28,154 nucleotides of DNA, taken from the NCBI GenBank assembly GCA_018398765.1, contig JAHBMJ010001623.1, positions 1 to 28,154 on the forward strand, read 5' to 3'. The position numbers were made by a program, and so were the translations under genes. Position 1 is the stretch's first letter. Each line of letters begins with the position of its first letter. The DNA comes from Chromera velia (lineage: Eukaryota; Sar; Chromeraceae). The notes under the pieces were generated by a model. That model worked only from the letters and a program-made list of their open reading frames with translations, made no database searches and was not told the DNA's origin. This document shows, piece by piece, positions 25,980 to 28,154 of this stretch.

Positions 25980-27209
25980 GTGCTTGCTTCCTTAAATACT
26001 GCCCAGCCCTCTCACCTTACTTTGTATATTCTTTATCTGTTCACCGCAATTTCCAGCCAGAGAGAACTCTTCTTGCAGAGCAAGTACAAGCCTCTTGGTG
26101 ACGATGGTGTTCCTCGTGGGAAGGCCCGCGAAGCGTACTATCAAGAGCTTAGGGCAAAAATTTTTAAGAGTTGTATTCCGCTGCTGAGGGAGCGATCTGA
26201 GCAGAAGCAGGCCACGTCAAAAAACCAGATCAAGCTTCGGAAGGGTGATCTCTCGGGGGAGGACTTCGTACGGATGTTTCGGGAGGTGATTGTGGCCGAT
26301 GATGAGGTTGACGATGAGAAAACCGGCCTTTTGTACGGCTGGCAAAATTTCAACAAGCAGGTGAAGTCTTTGGCAGAAGAACAAAATGCCAGTTCCCCAC
26401 TAGCAGTGCCCGCACAGGCACCAGCAGCAGCTGCAGTACCATCCCAAGAAGGAATTCCGCCCCTCCAACAGCCACAGCAGAAGCAGTCAAAGAAAAAGAG
26501 GCAGTGTGCCGATGGATGGAAGCTCAGACCCGAGTTCTACTCTAAAGTCAAGGTGAATGAGGAGCTGAAGAGATTCCCAAAACTACACCTCGTTACCAAT
26601 GAGGTAATAACAGCGTTTTTCTGCATGTGGAACATCATTTTCGATCCCGAAAACGACTTATCTGTGGTAGTTGACGAGGGGTTCAAGCGAACCTTCCTCA
26701 CTGCCTGCCTTGACAGGCGAACCCTCTTCAAGGGCTTCCGCGGTGAACAGGCCAAGTACGATGCAGATGTACTGAAGAAGAAGGAGGCAGCGAAAAAGAG
26801 GAGAAAAGAGGCTCTAGCGCAGGGTGGTGGGCAGGGTGGGGGCCCAGGGTTGGCACTAGGATCGGCAGGAGTTCCCAAGGGGTCCCCTGCCCTCTCTGCC
26901 CTCTCCAGCCTCTCTGCAGGTCTGGTGGTTCCCCAGCAATCTCCAGCCCTTTCCGCCCTCTCTGCAGGTGGTTTTATCCCCGACCAATCTTAGCAATCTC
27001 CCCTTCTCCATCCGGCCCTTCCCCCTGCTACATTGTTTGGGCCTTCCCAGGCTGAAAGCTCTCTGTCATTGTCTCAAATTGCAGCGATGAGTTTTGGAGA
27101 TTTTCAAAAGTTGCAAGAAAGCCTGAAAGCCCTCCCTGCCCCAAGCAGCTCCTCGAGCTCATCCAGTCAGCCTGCGAGTCAGCCGTTTCCAGGCATTTTT
27201 GGTGCATAG
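25980..27209 (+). CDS. Unrecognised protein, Lys/Gln/Ser-rich, with in-frame TAG
   Basis: An open frame continues from 25980 to TAG 26991 and then, in the same frame, to TAG 27207-27209. I do not recognise the family. ctgttcaccgcaatttccag at about 26037-26056 looks like a 3' splice site, so the first 25 codons may be intron and the coding part may begin at QRELFLQSKYKPLGDD. The body has charged helices (REAYYQELRAKIFKSC), an Ala/Gln/Pro linker with KQSKKKRQ, a second folded-looking block (WKLRPEFYSKVKVNEELKR through FKRTFLTACLDRRTLFKGF), a Lys/Glu helix, then Gly-rich and repeated SPALSAL segments and a Ser tail. It may belong to a transposon together with the gag fragment upstream, or be a cellular gene with an internal stop. 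Confidence 0.45.
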
Positions 27210-27523
27210 GTGGCATCTGATTTAGCGGTGACAGGGGGGGGAAGCAACTTGCAGACAGGGGGTGACAGGGGGGCTGATGGTTCTGGGGGCTCTGACATGT
27301 TTCAGACTTATTAATAAGTCAAGGCTCTTGTCTCATCCCTTCTCTTCTCCTTTCCCTCTCCGATTCTCAATTAATATATCAGTTAAAACACAAGGAGAGG
27401 GAGAGTGGATACGATGGAGGAGGATGAAGAAGGGGAGGGGATTCAGGGGAAAGTGAGTGAACCCTTAATTAATGTGAATTTGGGTCAGGGACCTCGAGTT
27501 GCGTCGGACACCCCCCCCCCCCC
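27210..27523. other. Non-coding spacer with G-rich repeats and C13 run
   Basis: Two copies of ggtgacagggggg (about 27227 and 27260) and a C13 run at 27511-27523. No gene seen. Confidence 0.5.
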
Positions 27524-27764
27524 GAGGTTCAGAAGTCCGCACTTCTAAACCTTGGGCAAGGGGGGTCAAACCCCCCCGCCGCCAGGTCCAGACATGGGCT
27601 AATCGTGGGTCTGGAAGGCGCCGCCACGGGGCCAGAGGGGGTGGTGGCACCCTGCCCCTTCGACGCGCGCAGCTGACTTTGCCTCTGTCGGCCAATAATC
27701 GGGTCTGAAGTCTCTTGTCCGTCTTGAAGGTCCACAGGTTCAAAACTGCGGAGTCCTAAACCTC
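27524..27764. repeat. Foldback-like element with inverted, hairpin-forming ends
   Basis: The ends 27524-27553 and 27735-27764 are imperfect inverted repeats (about 23 of 30 matching). Each end is itself a hairpin of about 11 bp, with six-base loops TCCGCA and TGCGGA that complement each other. The interior has further GC-rich stems. No open frame fits a transposase. Confidence 0.5.
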
Positions 27765-28154
27765 TAAGCAAACGGACTTTTCCCACAGAAATGTTGCTAC
27801 AAAAAGCACTCTGTCAGATGTTTGCTGACAGTTTTTGAAGATGTATGACAGAGCGTTTTCTCGGTTTTGACCTTTTTTTCGGGAGTGCACTTTCGGGGCT
27901 CTGGAGGAGACGGGTGTTGCTGGGACATCTTCGGTCGGCACAAAGTGGAGCTTGCAGGTGAGTCCAATGGACACCAGCCGTCTTGATCTTGTTTTCAACA
28001 TCTTCTTGCTTGCTGCTGCTCCTCCTGTTCAAGCGGAAAAGGGCTGCCACCCTTATCTAGGTGTTAAAGTACTGCTGCCCTCATCGCTCTCCTTACTCTT
28101 TCCTTGCAAGTTATAGTCTTGGGAGCCCCAGGATTAACCTCCAGGTCAGCCTGT
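27765..28154. other. Right end of the window, no gene recognised
   Basis: A perfect 7-bp hairpin, CTGTCAG...CTGACAG, at 27811-27831 is followed by T5. A cttgcaggtgagtcc sequence near 27953-27966 resembles a splice donor on the + strand, but no adjoining coding frame is convincing. Confidence 0.4.

Noticed and set aside
27735-27764. tRNA or tRNA-derived SINE, because of a B-box-like ggttcaaa
   Set aside because: No A box at the right distance and no cloverleaf could be drawn. The motif is part of the foldback end.

Overview
The window is nuclear DNA from a eukaryote. It carries one cellular gene split by 13 GT-AG introns, set among decayed retrotransposons and many microsatellites. The gene encodes plastid-type IspG (GcpE/HDS) of the non-mevalonate isoprenoid pathway. 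Its first exon looks like a signal peptide followed by a transit-like stretch, as expected for import into a complex (secondary) plastid. Together with the repeat-rich, intron-rich, GC-moderate sequence this suggests an alga with a red complex plastid. A chromerid such as Chromera is my best guess, but this is inference and not proven by the window.

Layout. 1-708: AT-rich DNA with degenerate tandem repeats. 709-6902: a complete but dead Ty3/gypsy LTR retrotransposon of chromovirus type on the + strand (two 317-319 bp LTRs, gag, protease, reverse transcriptase, RNase H, integrase, chromodomain), with at least 11 in-frame stops and two frameshifts. About 7040-15170: a non-LTR retrotransposon (LINE) on the - strand. 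It has ORF1 (15133-13694) and a long ORF2 (12764-7191, perhaps starting further upstream) with a Cys-rich motif, an AP-type endonuclease, a reverse transcriptase and a C-terminal Cys/His region. ORF2 keeps one frame for about 5.6 kb in spite of eight in-frame stops. 15170-16416: intergenic DNA with short repeats.

16417-22857 (-): ispG, reconstructed here as 14 exons encoding about 753 residues. It is the one gene in the window that looks intact and functional. Nine of its 13 introns have C at donor position +3, all 13 have G at +5, and six carry a short tandem array that starts exactly at the 5' splice site.

22858-24148: intergenic DNA, presumably including the ispG promoter, with a short N gap. 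24149-25319: a broken retrotransposon gag with a CCHC zinc knuckle. 25320-25979: unassigned, with a patch rich in CGATCG. 25980-27209: an unrecognised long ORF with an in-frame TAG. 27210-28154: no gene recognised; a GC-rich foldback-like element lies at 27524-27764.

No CRISPR array, bacterial operon, rRNA or tRNA gene was seen. The points most worth checking are the splice-site-anchored repeat arrays in ispG, the Cys-rich motif in the LINE ORF2, the stop-rich but frame-preserving decay of the LINE, and the foldback element near the right end.
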